Part shown: in pieces, positions 23,140 to 35,800 of the stretch
Position numbering within the stretch: the first letter of the stretch is position 1
Layout of the letters: every line of letters begins with the position of its first letter
Origin: Asterella californica
Lineage: Eukaryota; Streptophyta; Marchantiopsida; Marchantiales; Aytoniaceae
Length of the DNA: 64,000 bases
Direction of reading: 5' to 3'
Assembly (NCBI GenBank): GCA_036924285.1
Contig: JAYKYS010000019.1
Span: forward strand, 1,674,001 to 1,738,000
The notes under the pieces: model-generated
The model's input: only the letters and a program-made list of their open reading frames with translations
Told to the model about the DNA's origin: nothing
Database searches by the model: none
Position numbers and translations under genes: made by a program

Positions 23140-25026
23140 CGTCTTCCTTAACATGAAGATGATCTTAAGAGCTGTTTGTAATAAGAAGTTGACTTCTTCG
23201 GAAGACGTCCGTCTTCGGAAGAGCGTCTTCTCAGTTGCGTCTTCAGAAGACGAGAAGACGGCGGAAGATGAGAAGACGGCGGAAGACACTTGTCTTTCGA
23301 AAGACAACGACCACGAAGGCCTAACCACGAGTTTTCGCGTAAAACAGTAGGTGTACCTACTAGGTCGCAACGAATAGGTAGGTAGATCGGGGAAGACACC
23401 TAAGGTCAAAAACCCTTAATCTGCGGGAAAGATGCGTAAGGAAGCACATTAGGCGCATTCCAACTTCCCGCAGCACAGCGCGCTTGAGAAGATCGGTTGG
23501 AGAGAGTGAGCTTCGCAAGTAAGCTTTGAGAGAGGAATCGAGTGAGGACATCGAGGTAGGAGAGAACCAGTTGGCAGCTAGGCAAAGGGCGAGACCGAAT
23601 TGCGGAAGCACAGAAGGCAGAAAGCGAAAGCGTTTCTGTGAGCTCCTGAGAAGCTGACATTGGAGAGTAGCAAGTAGAATCGAAGGTGGAATCGAGGCGT
23701 GGCCAGAAATTGACAGCGGGCGCAGTCGGGAGGAGTCGCATTGGAAGCTAGGACAAGAGCCAGAAGCGCGCGGAGGTCGAAGGCAACTCGGGGAGCAGAA
23801 GAAGACTGTAGAGGTTCTTCCCCACGTTCTTTCCCCTTCCCACTTCTTCTCTTCTTTGTCTGGTATTCCCCGCGCTTCCTTGGTTGTGTGCAGACAGCCT
23901 GATCGATTACCCCACCCCCCATTCTTTCTATTGAGACATTGGGCGCGGAAGCGCTGGCTAATTTCTGTCAGACATCTCCTTGCTTCTTCCCGAGCTCAAT
24001 TCGAGCTTCCCTACTCCTAGTCCTCAAATTGGAGATCCCAGCTATCAATTTCCCTACCCTACTACCTCTCTACCCCCGAAACCTGGAACAGAAGATGATT
24101 CGGAAGATGGGAACATCTTCGGAAGACGCTTCTTAAACTTGACTGTCTTCGGAAGATTGTCTTCGGAAGTCGACTGAACACACTTCGTATCAAGAGTGGA
24201 TTTGTGTTGCTTTGTGTTAAGAGAGGCTTGGTACGAATCCTGAGTGGTGTGGTGAGTTGTTTTGTTATTTCGAGAAGTTGGAAGTCGGGAACTAGGCCTG
24301 TGTCTCCCGATCTTCCAAGCTTCTCAACTCCACATCTTCCTAGAGAGACTAGAAGACTGAAAGGCTGGCAAAATGAGCGAGAAGACGTGAGGGTCCATTC
24401 GGGTCTCTTCTGTTCGACCCATAGCAGCCATTCCTTCTTCTTCCCAAACTTAGAAGAGAGTCGTGAGAATACTTGCTGGCAGAATCTGGAGAGAATGGTC
24501 GAGGGTCATGTCTTCCCACCGAGCAGCAAGGTTCTTCTGAGTGCGTATGAGAGGTGAGAAGTCAGAAGAACAGAGTGCAAATGTCTTGAGTCTGTTGTGA
24601 GGATAGATTGCGCTTAGGAAGACGAAGACAGGTGAGACCAGTGAAGGGAAGTCTGACTTCGGGAAGTCTTCCGAGAAAGACATTGAATCGGAAGCTGTCC
24701 CGAGTGTCTTCCCAGAGACCACTGTCACCGTAGGAGCCCGCAACCGACTTCTAAATCTGTTATGCACTTGATGTTTCGTGAATCTTGTATCTTCTGATAG
24801 GAAGTAGGATGTAATGCAAGGTGGGTTGTCTTCTTGGTAATCCATGCGAGACCTTGCTTAGATAGGATTGGTTAGATATAGCTCGGAAGACGAGAGCTAT
24901 CTAGGAAGTACGGTTAGAATCCCGGAAGACGGAGTAGCTGTCTTCTGGAAGACTAGGTTCGTCTTCTGAGAAGTAGAAGTTAGACTGTGGACACTTGGGA
25001 AAGACTGAGCCTTCAGCTCATAGTAC
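23140..25026 (+). mobile_element. GAAGAC-rich LTR/leader of family C, copy 2
   Basis: From about 23,600 it matches 1-1,424. The part 23,140-23,600 would correspond to sequence left of the window. GAAGAC/GTCTTC words are very dense at 23,190-23,300. Homology ends at 25,026 exactly where LINE-type sequence begins. No family C ORF follows. Confidence 0.6.
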
Positions 25027-25027
25027 G

Positions 25028-25895
25028 GTTGCTGGACGGCCTTCAAAAAAGCCCCAACTGGGGTTGGCAGATAAACGACAACACACAGAGAGGATGGTCA
25101 CAGTGTTTCAGAACTTGGAAGGCACTTCTCTCTAAACCAACATCAGAGGACACCAAACTCAGTAGGAGGTGGAGCACCCTTGACACGGAAGAAGAGTGGC
25201 TAAAAAGATGGTCAGGAGTTTGGCACAAGGGGGGTTTGCCACGAACAAATTTATGGTTGTGGAGGCTACTCAACAGAGGCTTCTTTACAAATAAAAGAGC
25301 CCGGCAAATGAACATCGGAGACGGGCTCTGTCCCAGGTGCAGTAGATCAGAAGAAACGCTAGAACATTTAATGTGGGAATACCACATTGTCAAGCGCAGG
25401 TGGGAAAGGCTCCAACTTTGCCTGTGCGACTGTGGGATTCCCTACCAGGCTGGAGAAGGACTCCTTCGCACGATTGACAAAGCTATAAGCATCCGCACTG
25501 TCAATCCCGCCCTACTATACCTTACCATAGAGCACACTCAAATGGCGTGGGCAGAAAGGGCCGATGTAGTTTTTCGAAATACCAATACTAATCGTCCAGC
25601 CGCCAGGATTGTTGCTGAAGTAGCCAAGACGGCCTGGGCAACTCTGAAGGAGGACGCCAGCGATGGAAGACGTCAGGCGTGGACCCGGGCGATGGATACG
25701 ATCAAGCAACTCCAATCTCGCCTAAATTCAAAGGTACACGAGGATGGAAGGTATGAAGACAGGGATCTAGTCAGGAATATACAACAAGCCCCATCCGCCA
25801 CACCTCCGGTCTGGTCTCCTGAGGAAGCTACGACGCAGGAAGAAGCCACGGTAAGAGGAGAGGAACAGAGATACCTTGACCACCTGGAGTTTTGA
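25028..25895 (+). pseudogene. LINE ORF2 C-terminal fragment with zinc-binding (zf-RVT) domain
   Basis: The open frame continues from upstream leader sequence, but recognisable protein starts near 25,030. Residues such as WHKGGLPRTNLWLWRLLNRG, then GDGLCPRCSRSEETLEHLMW, match the zinc-binding domain found after RT in plant LINEs (CPxC...ETxEHLxW). The usual Cys after the His is Tyr here (WEYH). The rest, to the TGA at 25,893-25,895, is a Glu/Thr-rich tail. The ORF normally supplies reverse transcription at the nick; without RT it is inactive. Confidence 0.75.
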
Positions 25896-26838
25896 TACCA
25901 CGTCAAGGATTTCAGAAGCCGAGGCGGACGCCAATATGGAGCAGGGCAATCTAAGGATCCAACATAAGATCTCCGACAACCTTCAAAGCACGAAGGGGAA
26001 AGTCTCCTCCTGGGGCCCAGTGACGGATCTCGAGGTCGGATGATCCCAAGTCAATGTATAAAGGATACTGGCCCACCAAGAGCACCTGGATAAACAATGA
26101 CATGATTAGCAGAAGTAAGGATCAATCCAGACAATGCAAGAAGCGGGACGAAGGAAGGCAAGAGAGAAAACTACAATTAAATCATGACACGGCCTGCACG
26201 CAGAGGTGGAGGTATCGCTCTCCCCTTAGAGCGAAGTGTAAAACGAGGAAGCGGAGGAAAAGCCGCGTCTCGGCTAATCAAGCCAGGATCGCTATGCTCG
26301 TCTGCCATCCTCGCGTGATCCAAAGTAGAAGGAAGAAGCCGAGGATGTGGAGTGACTTGGGGCCGAAGCATGCTCGCCATCGGAAGTTCTCTGATCCCAC
26401 TAGGAAGGACGTTTTTCCCCAAAATCTCCGATTCTCCAAGACTGACAGCAATCGTCTTCTCTCCTTCTCGCCGGATCACACGAATCCTTCGAAGCGCGGT
26501 AGGGCGAAAAAGAAGACAACTCTCACGACTAGACCGCGTCTGCGTTGGCTGGGCAAGTTGGGGGGTAGTTTAGACAAGTGGGAGCTAACCGGGACCAGTG
26601 ATGCCCTCGGTAACTCCAATAGCGTGGTTAGTACTAAGAGCGCCCGTTACCAGGGTGGGGTTCTTGGGGGTGGTGACCCTGCCAGATATGGCGGGGTGTA
26701 CTTAACCTGGGACCCGGGTGTAAATCTTGGGGCTGTGCCCTGCCTTTAATCTTATAAAGTTTGGTGAGCGTTCCGCCGCTCTTTTCTCAAAAATAAAAAA
26801 TAAAAAAAAATAAAAAAAATAAAAAAAAATAAAAAAAA
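25028..26838 (+). mobile_element. 5'-truncated LINE (non-LTR retrotransposon)
   Basis: It contains the last part of a LINE ORF2 (25,028-25,895), about 0.9 kb of 3' sequence and an A-rich tail of AAAAAAAT-type units at 26,786-26,838. Endonuclease and RT domains are missing. The frame at 26,054-26,749 is open but has no recognisable domain and ends in WDPGV plus a short tail. No target-site duplication was found. The 3' end shares 'gggacccgggtgt...ttataaagtt'-type sequence with the short element at 28.2-28.6 kb. Confidence 0.75.
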
Positions 26839-28177
26839 TCACCGGGAAGGATGAAACACAGACGTACATCACCGGCGTGGCCGGGGGCACCTAAGCTGCC
26901 TAACTGGCAGAGTACGCAAAGGACCAAAAAGTCAAAAGAATCAAAGTGACAAAGGAACGCAAAAGACCAATCCGTGCGTCCATCAATATGTTTTGTACAA
27001 AAGGACCCACCCGACTTTCTCCGTGCGGCTCTTGGCTCCTGGACCGTCGCATGGAAGGTGAAAAGCAGTATTCATTTCTCACCCGGCAGTCCCAGGATCG
27101 CGTACACTCCTACGGAAACTGACTCCAGGAGGGAAACGAGCGTCAGACACCCGCTTTGCCACAACACCTGTGCCTCGCCCACCATTGAGTGCAGATCTGT
27201 TTACTTGACCAGTTATGTCCCCCTCATGGACTCTAACTCCGCCTAGGGTACCGACGCTTGCCGGGTTCCTTCCGTCTTCGAATATTTTGCCCGTAATCAT
27301 CGACGGATAAGTCGAATTACTCTTATCGGAGGTATATGAAATACGAAATATCCGTATCATCCACTGTTCAATATCTTTTATTCTTTTTGAAACGAGAAGC
27401 GGAATAATTTATAAAGCGACCGAATAGACACCAGAGTAATGTTTGGAGAGTTCCGGTTCAAAACTGCATTTCCGACGGTATAGAGAAAAAAAGCTGGAAA
27501 ATTATCGAGTAAAACTTAAAACTATTAGTCTACTTCTTTCAGTACTCGGTGTGTGAAGCAATTTGTGATAACCTTTAAAGAAATATCGGCTGATGTTACC
27601 TCCGTGCAGGAAACTGGTTGTTTCAAAAATCTTCCTTAACATGGAACGAGAACGCTATCAGTAATTAACAACTAGTATAAAGAAAAATCGTATGATGTTA
27701 AATTTTATATAATATCAAATGGTAGATATTAAACTTGATATACTATTTTATAATTATCGAGGTTGATAACTATCTCAGTTATAATTATCGAATCTGATAT
27801 CTATTTGAAATATAATTATCAAGTCTGATATCTATCGTTATTTTAAGTTACCAATCTATATACTTTTTTATTTGTACTGACAATTATAACTGATAGATTA
27901 TTCTTCCTCACCTCTACTGTGGAAAATCAAACATCTTCTTTAGCCCTTTAGCCCTTTAGCTCTCTATCTGAATATTTGGATAACTACTATTAATATAGAC
28001 AGAAAAGCTTTTACAAACGCGAAGGTGGATCCAGACATTGATGTAACAAGCTTGCAAGAATTATCGGCTTTCAGCTTCAAAGAAATTTGTAAGACCATTG
28101 TTTGGATGTCAGGACATGCTCTATCAAGCTGAAAACTCAAACCAAGATACGAAGATAAATTTTTTTTTTTAGTGCTG
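26839..28177. other. intergenic; nothing recognised
   Basis: The stretch 26,840-27,360 is less AT-rich and has open frames on both strands without recognisable motifs. 27,370-28,177 is AT-rich with repeated 'gataactatc'-like words and a ten-T run at 28,161-28,170. Confidence 0.4.
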
Positions 28178-28192
28178 ATAACACTAGAAATT

Positions 28193-28571
28193 ATAGAACA
28201 CTATCTATAGCAAGAATTTCGGCGGGGTTACGATTTGCACGAAGACGCTGATCACCAGTCTGACGACTAGCGAGGGCAGCACCACGTTAGCTAGCAGCGA
28301 GAGTATCCACTACGGCGTTAGCTCCGCTTACCAGGAGGCCTTTAGTCCGGCTAACCGTAAATTTAGTTTTAAGGCTTGGGACCCGAGTGTGGAGCCGCAG
28401 GCTAACAGTAGATTAAGTCTTAAGACTTGGGACCCGGGTGTGGGGTCGCAGGATTTCCACCTGAACTTTTAATAAAGTTATCTCGTGCGTACCGTCGCCC
28501 TTTCCCTTTAAAAAAATAAAAAAATAAAAAAAATAAAAAAATAAAAAAAAAAAATAAAATAAAATAAAATA
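28193..28571 (+). mobile_element. short LINE-tailed retroposon with 15-bp target-site duplications
   Basis: Perfect direct repeats ATAACACTAGAAATT flank the element (28,178-28,192 and 28,572-28,586). The 3' end is an A-rich tail of AAAT-type units. Just upstream lies 'cttgggacccgggtgtgggg' and 'ttttaataaagtt', resembling the 3' end of the LINE at 25-26.8 kb. It is either a strongly 5'-truncated LINE or a SINE mobilised by that LINE. No convincing Pol III boxes were seen at its 5' end. Confidence 0.8.
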
Positions 28572-28586
28572 ATAACACTAGAAATT

Positions 28587-31000
28587 CATAATCTCAGTAA
28601 TATCATTTCATTTTTAGCAGATATAACTTCTTATTTATTTTTATAAATAAAATTTTACCTTCAGAACCCTCTAAAAACTGTTTACATTTTTATAATTTTC
28701 TGACACAATTCCATTGTTTAATTTTTGCCACTAACCCAAACCGACTCGGCGTTAGAATGGTTAAGGGTACATTTCCCCAAATTATGTGCAGGATTTACTC
28801 AGCACCGACTGCGTTCTGGACATGTGGAATTTTCTTTTTTGAGCAGATTAGTATTTGAATTAATTTTCGTATTAGCCATTTCATCGGTTGCCTCAACTTT
28901 CCCTTTGATGTTCCTCCAAATGTGGGAGTAGTGCTTGGAGGTTTGATTGACCACCAGAAATTTTGTCGATTTTCCTCTTGTTTGAAATATTCATTTTCAA
29001 CATTGTAATTTTAAATTTATGTGGGCACTTCGATTGTGAATCCACTATGCATCTAAAATGCACTTCTAAGTGAACGGAGGAAAAGAAAAACAGGCCACAA
29101 AATAATCATGAGAAACTGGCTGAAAACAGTCTTCAAAAAATTAGTGAAAAATATAGTTTATTAAAGCACAGAGTTACGGTGAAGAGTGGTGCTCAATTGG
29201 ATCTGCAAATTGTGACTTGTGACAAAGTTTTATAAATTTATTTTACTAAATTGAAAGTATTAGATTTAACTCATTCAAGTTATAACTCCTTGGTAAACTT
29301 GATTACACATGGTCAGTTGAGTTACACAAAACCCATAAGTAATTCACGCAGACAAAATCTTTTTCGATATTAAGATTTGTTCCTCTCACGAGTAAACATA
29401 TTTTTAATTTCTAAGCTTTAATTTATAGTCTAATCTTTCCAAGAAAAAGTATTAAGACATAAATTAAAGCTATTTGCATATTCCTCTCGTCTTAACTTGG
29501 AAGAGATGAAATGCGCAAGAAAGTCTGAGAAAATGGACGGGCATCGATGTACACGTTTATTCCCAATAGAGAGACATGGATTTAGGGTTTAGGAATGTGC
29601 ACGAAATTATTGGAGTAGAAAGTTTTATCATACCAGTTCTTTGTTTGGTAGCTTTTCCTATTTTCCTTTGGTAAGGTTCACTTCCCTCATCGTTAAGCCT
29701 CCTCTTACAAGTATTGATGCTGCTCACAATTTGTATGAGTACACCTGGTCATTATCGTTGCTTGTTAGAGTTAATATTTTTGTAAAATCACAAATTTTAA
29801 GACGATCTTAAGACGATCTCTTGGGGCTGCACAGAGAAAGAAAGCATACACCTTAAGCAGTGGTCTGTGATGGCATGTGCGAGAAAAAAGCATGTAGAGA
29901 TTCACACTCTCGAAAGTTACTAGTTAATTTTATTAAAAATAAGTGTAAGTGAATATGATATTCTTTATTCAAAAAAGTAATTATAATATATATTTTATAA
30001 AATTTTATATTTTTTCTTGAAGTTTTAAAGTAAATGAAGGTTTCGAAAGTTCAAAAGTGATAATTATTTTGATTTTTATTAAACTTAATCTATAATATTT
30101 ATATAGTATTTATAATATTTCTTATAACATAAATAGAACAAAAGTACTTAAGTTTATCGAGCATGCTTGTTCATGTACCTTCTACAGATCGCTTTCGTTG
30201 CATACAGATCTCGAACCGAATTTAATTTCACTTTAACATGCATGATAAAGTGAATTACCAATACATCTCGAACGGAATGATGTTAAACTAGACAAAAAAA
30301 TATCTTTCGCTTAGTACTCGAACGTGGATGAGCAGGAAATTCAAAGAACGAGCGTACGGCTCAGATCTTCTTCATTGATTAGTTTTACCGTGATAGTTTA
30401 GGATATTTTAGAAGCGATAGGTGATTTTAGAGCTAGATATAGTGATGCTTAGTTTCGATTTTCTTTTCCCTTCGAGGTGTTGGTTGCTTGGGTCTTCGGG
30501 TCCTTCTTTATCTTGTACGTTTTGATGAGGTCTTTCATCTGTTTGTTATTCATCTGTTTGTTATATTAATTTTTATTAGTTTGATAAAATTAGATGAACA
30601 AAACAGAATTATAATAAAACAATACGTGTAAAAACTAAAACGAAAAATGTTCTAATGTCAAGAAAGAAAATAGCATATGTTTGTCCAATGATAGCTTTGT
30701 CTAGTGTCTTGTATAGCACAGGGCGGTGATTTTTAATTACTGTAAGTTTTTGGATATTGGGATAATTTTAATAAACTTTTTAAATTCTGAATTTATTTAT
30801 GACTGAAATTCACCTGCGATTTGAAAAAAAGTAGTAAATTAGAGACGGTCGTGACAATTTCCTGCAGGTGACTCCGGAAGTAGCTGAAAAAGACGTCAAT
30901 GAACTCTTTCCCGCAGTCGTAACACGACGAATATTTCCTAAAGGTTACAGCTTTTACCTGCACGAATAGCAATTGTCCTTTATATTCTGATTACAAACAT
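28587..31000. other. AT-rich intergenic stretch
   Basis: No supported gene. A 56-base imperfect palindrome at 29,415-29,470 (GCTTTAATTTAT...ATAAATTAAAGC) belongs to the recurrent palindrome set listed in the findings. The 68-codon frame at 28,725-28,931 has no recognisable features. Confidence 0.45.
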
Positions 31001-32786
31001 GTGAGGGCTTAGGAACAGGTATACCGATGTTTCCTTTCGGTGTTACTATGGCGATCAACTCGATTCTCCTTATACGGATAGCTTTGTCGGCCAGCAGTGA
31101 GTAACGGCAGGTGCCGAAGAAAGTTCCCGACAGCGCTGAAAACCGGGAGAAACTCAAGCCCGGCCCGGTGATCTGCGTCGAATCTGTGCCTGGGCCCTGG
31201 TCTCTGACACAGAACTTCACTCCAGTAGTGGACTGTTGCTACGTTCTCGCCAAACCCAGGCGGCAGTCACAGACTAGCCGTGGTCAGATAGGGCATTTAC
31301 GTTGGCGTCCTGGGGACGTGGAGAAGAAACTTTTCATCCACGCGAGAAACGTTGTAACACACAAGGGAGGAACGACAACAGACGGCAAGCGGACGCCTAA
31401 CAGTAAGAGAGAAAGAGATGGAAAAAAGAGACAGATAGAAAGACGCCTAACAGTAAGAGAGAGAGAGGGCGAGGGAAAAGAGTGGGAATGGTGGTCAGAA
31501 GAAGGTCTAAAGAGTGATTGAGAGATGAGCTTCGAGGACTTTTCTTGCACACGGGCCCCGCCTGGCACTCGGAAGGAAGATCTTCTCAACTGACGCCCGA
31601 TATCCACGTAAACGGGATGTTCATCATGACGGGGGAGTACAGATCACGTCGTCGTTAATAACGGAATTTTACAGCACTGCAGTCTGCAGACAGAATATGT
31701 GAGAAGACGTATTCTGTCTAAACAGAATACGTCTTTTTTAAAAAAGTGATCGTGGGGCTTGATTAAGTTGCATTAGGATTAGGACGAGGTTCTCCACAAG
31801 ACAAGGAGAAAGATAGCGGAGGGCCGTCAAAACGGATTGGAGTGATCGGATGGTGTGTTTGTTGTTTGTTCTTCCGGTAGCCTTCTGGTTGCTCAGCGCA
31901 CGATTCGCACTCCGGCCGATTCAGCTATGAAACTTTCTAGCTCTGTGAGGCCAGCAGGTCGTCTGGCGTTCGCGTACTTTTGTACTTGGCACGTTCCTGG
32001 TGCTTGTCTGGAATGATGAAGGTCTTCTAGGAAACAAGTAGAGGTCAAGATCAGTTAGCCGCTTTGTATATGCGCCTAAACGCGTAGCTGCTAAGCCGAT
32101 TGGGCTGAATCAACATTGACAGAGTGATGGCTTGACAACTGTGCTGGCCTGCTCGGGATTTTACTTCTACTTGAGTCTGTTCTCGTTTAGTCGGTCTCAT
32201 CAAGCAAGCAGCTTGCTTGGCAGTGCTCTGGGACTGTCTCTGTCCTTCCTTTGCTTTCTCGTCGGTCGCTGTCTGTCTAATGTGGAAGGTAGTGATTCGT
32301 GAAACCTCGTTGGCAACTTTATCCTAAGAAGACGTGGGACTCACGGTCGGTCCTTAAAACGGTCGAGAGTTATATGGTTATTAGGCTGATTGTCATTGTG
32401 CAGCTCTTCTTTATTGTTCCGGGCTGCAGTAAGTTGCGTTTCAGACTTATTCCGCACTCCAGCAGCGTGCCCGTAGTGCGCTCTTTGAGCGGCCGCGTTG
32501 TCTTATGACGTGACAACTGCTCCTGAAGCTTTTCTACCAGCATGATCTCGTCACTTGTTTGAACTGTTTGGGCTGTATCTCCCGTGCAACATGATCCGAG
32601 CGATCGTTGTCAAGGAGAACGTCCGCCTCGATTCGTCCCAGGCTTTCTTGAACTTGTGTTAGTTTGTATATAGACAACGATCTTCTTGTACAATCTTGCT
32701 GTCTTTCCACCTCTTTTTATTACTCCAGTACGACCGAGTAGCCTTTGCTTTGTCCTGGTGTATGTGACATTTGTTCCTTGATGCAG
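31001..32786 (+). other. upstream region of the host gene, probable 5' UTR/first intron
   Basis: The stretch is less AT-rich than its left neighbour. It has purine-rich runs and a copy-pair of 'gacgcctaacagtaagagag' about 53 bases apart near 31,390 and 31,442. A 14-bp perfect hairpin is at 31,704-31,735. Open frames (31,111-31,521) look like chance. A good acceptor, 'ttgttccttgatgcag', ends at 32,786, so at least one non-coding exon probably lies here, but its donor was not fixed. Confidence 0.4.
31704..31735. repeat. 14-bp perfect inverted repeat followed by T run
   Basis: Arms AAGACGTATTCTGT and ACAGAATACGTCTT are separated by the 4-base loop CTAA and followed by more T residues. It lies upstream of the XLG-like gene. 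Its role is unknown. Confidence 0.85.
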
Positions 32787-32869
32787 TTTTTCGAAAGAGT
32801 GATTCATACCCCATTCTACACTGTTGAGAAACAAAAAGACAGATAGCTGACATCGACTGAAATCCTGCG

Positions 32870-35800
32870 ATGATACGTTTATTCAATCAGAGTGCATCTT
32901 TCACGCAGCAGAAAGATCCAGGCCATGGAGCAGAAAGCGACTATTCGGTGGAGTTCAAGAGTGGCTTCGGGATCACTGATCCGTATGCATCTAATAACAT
33001 AATTGACACCTCGGGACCTCTATGGGGCCCCGATATACGGGTTCAGCAAACGCCTGCACTGACTTCGCAGAAACTAGAACTATGGCGGAACTATAGCGAG
33101 CAGCCGAAATCTGTTAATGCAGCAGCGGAGCTTGATAAGTTGTACGCATCTCTTCCGGACGACAAGTTGGATCTCACTTTGAAGGACTTGGTTGAAGCAC
33201 GCAAAGCTTCCCCGAAAGGTTCTCCCAGAGTTACGCCAGCAAAGGATGGCGATTCCATGACTATAGGAGCAATCCTTGGAAGGAAGCATCGGAAGGAAGT
33301 ACAGAGAGGCGCTGCTAGAGAGGACGGGGGTAAGTTTAAACCCAAAAACAAGGTCCACAACAGTACGTCTATCTCCCTTCCTTTCAGGCTTCCAACTCTT
33401 TCGCCAAAGCGCGATAAGTCGTCGGCAGCCATCCCAAATGGGTCTCCAGAGCGCCAGTCTCTATCTTCACATTTTAGAGCGGATTCCGAAGTAGATGGAT
33501 CTGCTCCTAGAGACATCAATGCAGGATCTTCTGCCTCCTTCTCTGAGTATGAAACGGCCTCTTTCTCAGTCGCAATCGAGGCTGAGAAATCACATTCCCC
33601 GAACCGGGAAACCAGCAGCGACTCTACTGATCCTTTGACACTCCGGCAGCAATTGTCCCAGTCTGCGTGTTCAGAGGTATCCAAGAGTCCAAACGTTCGT
33701 CACGCAGTGGCACAAGCACAAAATTGCTGCATCTGCTCGTCGTCAAACCTCATCTTCAAAACTCGTTGCACGGTAAATTACATGCTCAACCGTCTAAGTT
33801 CTATATATACTTTCCTGTGTTTAAATCCGCACACGCATGCTATGCATCTAGTAGCTATCATTTAAGTGACAACTATTCAGCAAACGTCAACAATTCTAGA
33901 ACTAAATGTCATCTCTGTGGCTGTTCGATGATCATCTAGATCCGCCTCTGGTCAAAACTGAGGTTCACAGCTGAAGTTGTGTATTATCGGCGGAAAATGC
34001 TGTTACAGTATCTTATTTGTCCAAGTATCTCCGTGTACATGGGACAGTGTGGTCTACGCCTTCGTCTTCTTCTTAGTCTAGTAAATAGATTAAAATTATA
34101 TGTTCATTGCACTGATTTGGAATATAGGCGCAGGATTTATTGCCTTGATGTCTCTTGTGCTTGAGACGAATAGTAGTTAGAAGCAGAGAACTGCTCTGCA
34201 ATGCGGGTTAGATGTATAACAGGTTCGATGGAAAGATTGTAGCGTATTCACATGTAAAACTGCATATGATTCACCAGGTCTGCGGGAAAACGTACTGCTC
34301 CAAATGTGTTAAGAAAGGAATGGGTGGCATGTTAGACGGTCGCAAATGCAAGAAGACCTGCGCTGGACGTCCTTCCAATTCGAGGTAAGATTTATCCGGA
34401 GGATGGTAAGTTTTCTTTGTATGTCCGTCGGTTTGGGAGGGTGAAGTTGAGTTCGATATGAGCACAGGGAAATAGGGGATTTGCCCAAACGAAGCCCAGG
34501 TGAAGCCGGCGAATTTCACTCCACAACGGTTACGTAGTTTTCATGGTAAATAAGATGTTTATCGATTTTCCTCCGAATTTTATTACGAGCTGTTTCATTC
34601 AGCAACTGCATCAGGACCACCACGAACCGGAGTTTCGCCCGTCCGTCCTACCTATGTGACGCTGTACCGTCACCAGAGAACTACGCATTTTCCTCTGCTC
34701 GTGTACCAACCGTCGTACATAGAGTCTTACGTTCGTCAGATGATGACGACCTCAGACATGGTAGTCCGTTGGACATATAAAATATACTACAAATCTATGC
34801 CCATGGTACATTAACCCGTCCAAGACCTGCTACAGAAATAATCCTGCCAGGCACTCGGCTTAGAATCAACCACTATAGTTGCGAGTTAACACTAAGCACA
34901 TGCATCCGTCTACCGCTTCTGGAGGTGCTATAGGGGAAAGTGGGTCGGTGGGTTCCCTGTTTTAGGGTACTGTTCTGTGCGGAGTGCAGAGGGTTCGGTC
35001 AAGCAGTTGTACTGAAGCTCTACAAATTTCTTCATAAAATTCGGCGTCAGTTAACGAAGCTATGAGCCGACGTTTCTTTCGTGTACGTTATCTTGCCTGA
35101 TGGGAAGGATGTTGAAAGAGTAGTGGACATAAATTATTTGGTACAAATCGCTGCCTAGCTCCGTTTGAGTATATATCGCTTACGTTTTATCTTGTTCGCT
35201 GTGATGATCAGATTCACAAAGAAAGCTGGGGTAGGCTGTTGGCCGCTGTTTGGATTTAGCAACAATCACGCCAATGTTGCAGAGACGACTGCGAAGATGA
35301 GTGGAGAGAGACAAGAGGGTTCACGACTCCAAGGTGAACATCTAATGCCTCCTTCTGGAAGATCATTGATGTGCAGAGAGGGTAAATTAACAGTATTTAG
35401 GCTTTCCTGAAGGGGCCAGCCCGAGGCGGCTGCACTTGCCGCGGAGCTTAATAACACATGGCTCTGGATGGGCCGACTGTTGCTTTTAAACGAGCGAGAT
35501 CGATGAATGAAACTGCAATATGTCAGATCTGTGAACTAATTTAGATTTTCGAAGCCCGAGGCCGCTGCGTTTACTGTGGAGTTTGATAGGACATGTTGCT
35601 CTACATGGTCGAATTTCCCGATTTAAAGGATGATGTTGATGAATGAAACTGCAGTTTCTGGAACCGGTGAACTAGTTTCGGAAATTCTATCTTCAAGAAG
35701 AGAACCACTCTGTTCAATCGTGTGGTGATTTTTTCTGCGAAGTTTAATGTTTGCGGCTGCTTTCAGAAGTAGTAGTAAGGTTTTAAGAAAGTTAACGGGT

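Noticed and set aside
26054..26749. 231-codon plus-strand frame in the LINE 3' region
   Set aside because: Basic, low-complexity composition, no domain, located after the ORF2 stop; more likely untranslated LINE sequence.
31111..31521. 136-codon plus-strand frame upstream of the host gene
   Set aside because: The second half is translation of a purine-rich repeat; no recognisable motif; likely UTR or intergenic.
31284..31607. 107-codon minus-strand frame
   Set aside because: Shadow of the same purine-rich repeat; the product is Ser/Leu low-complexity.
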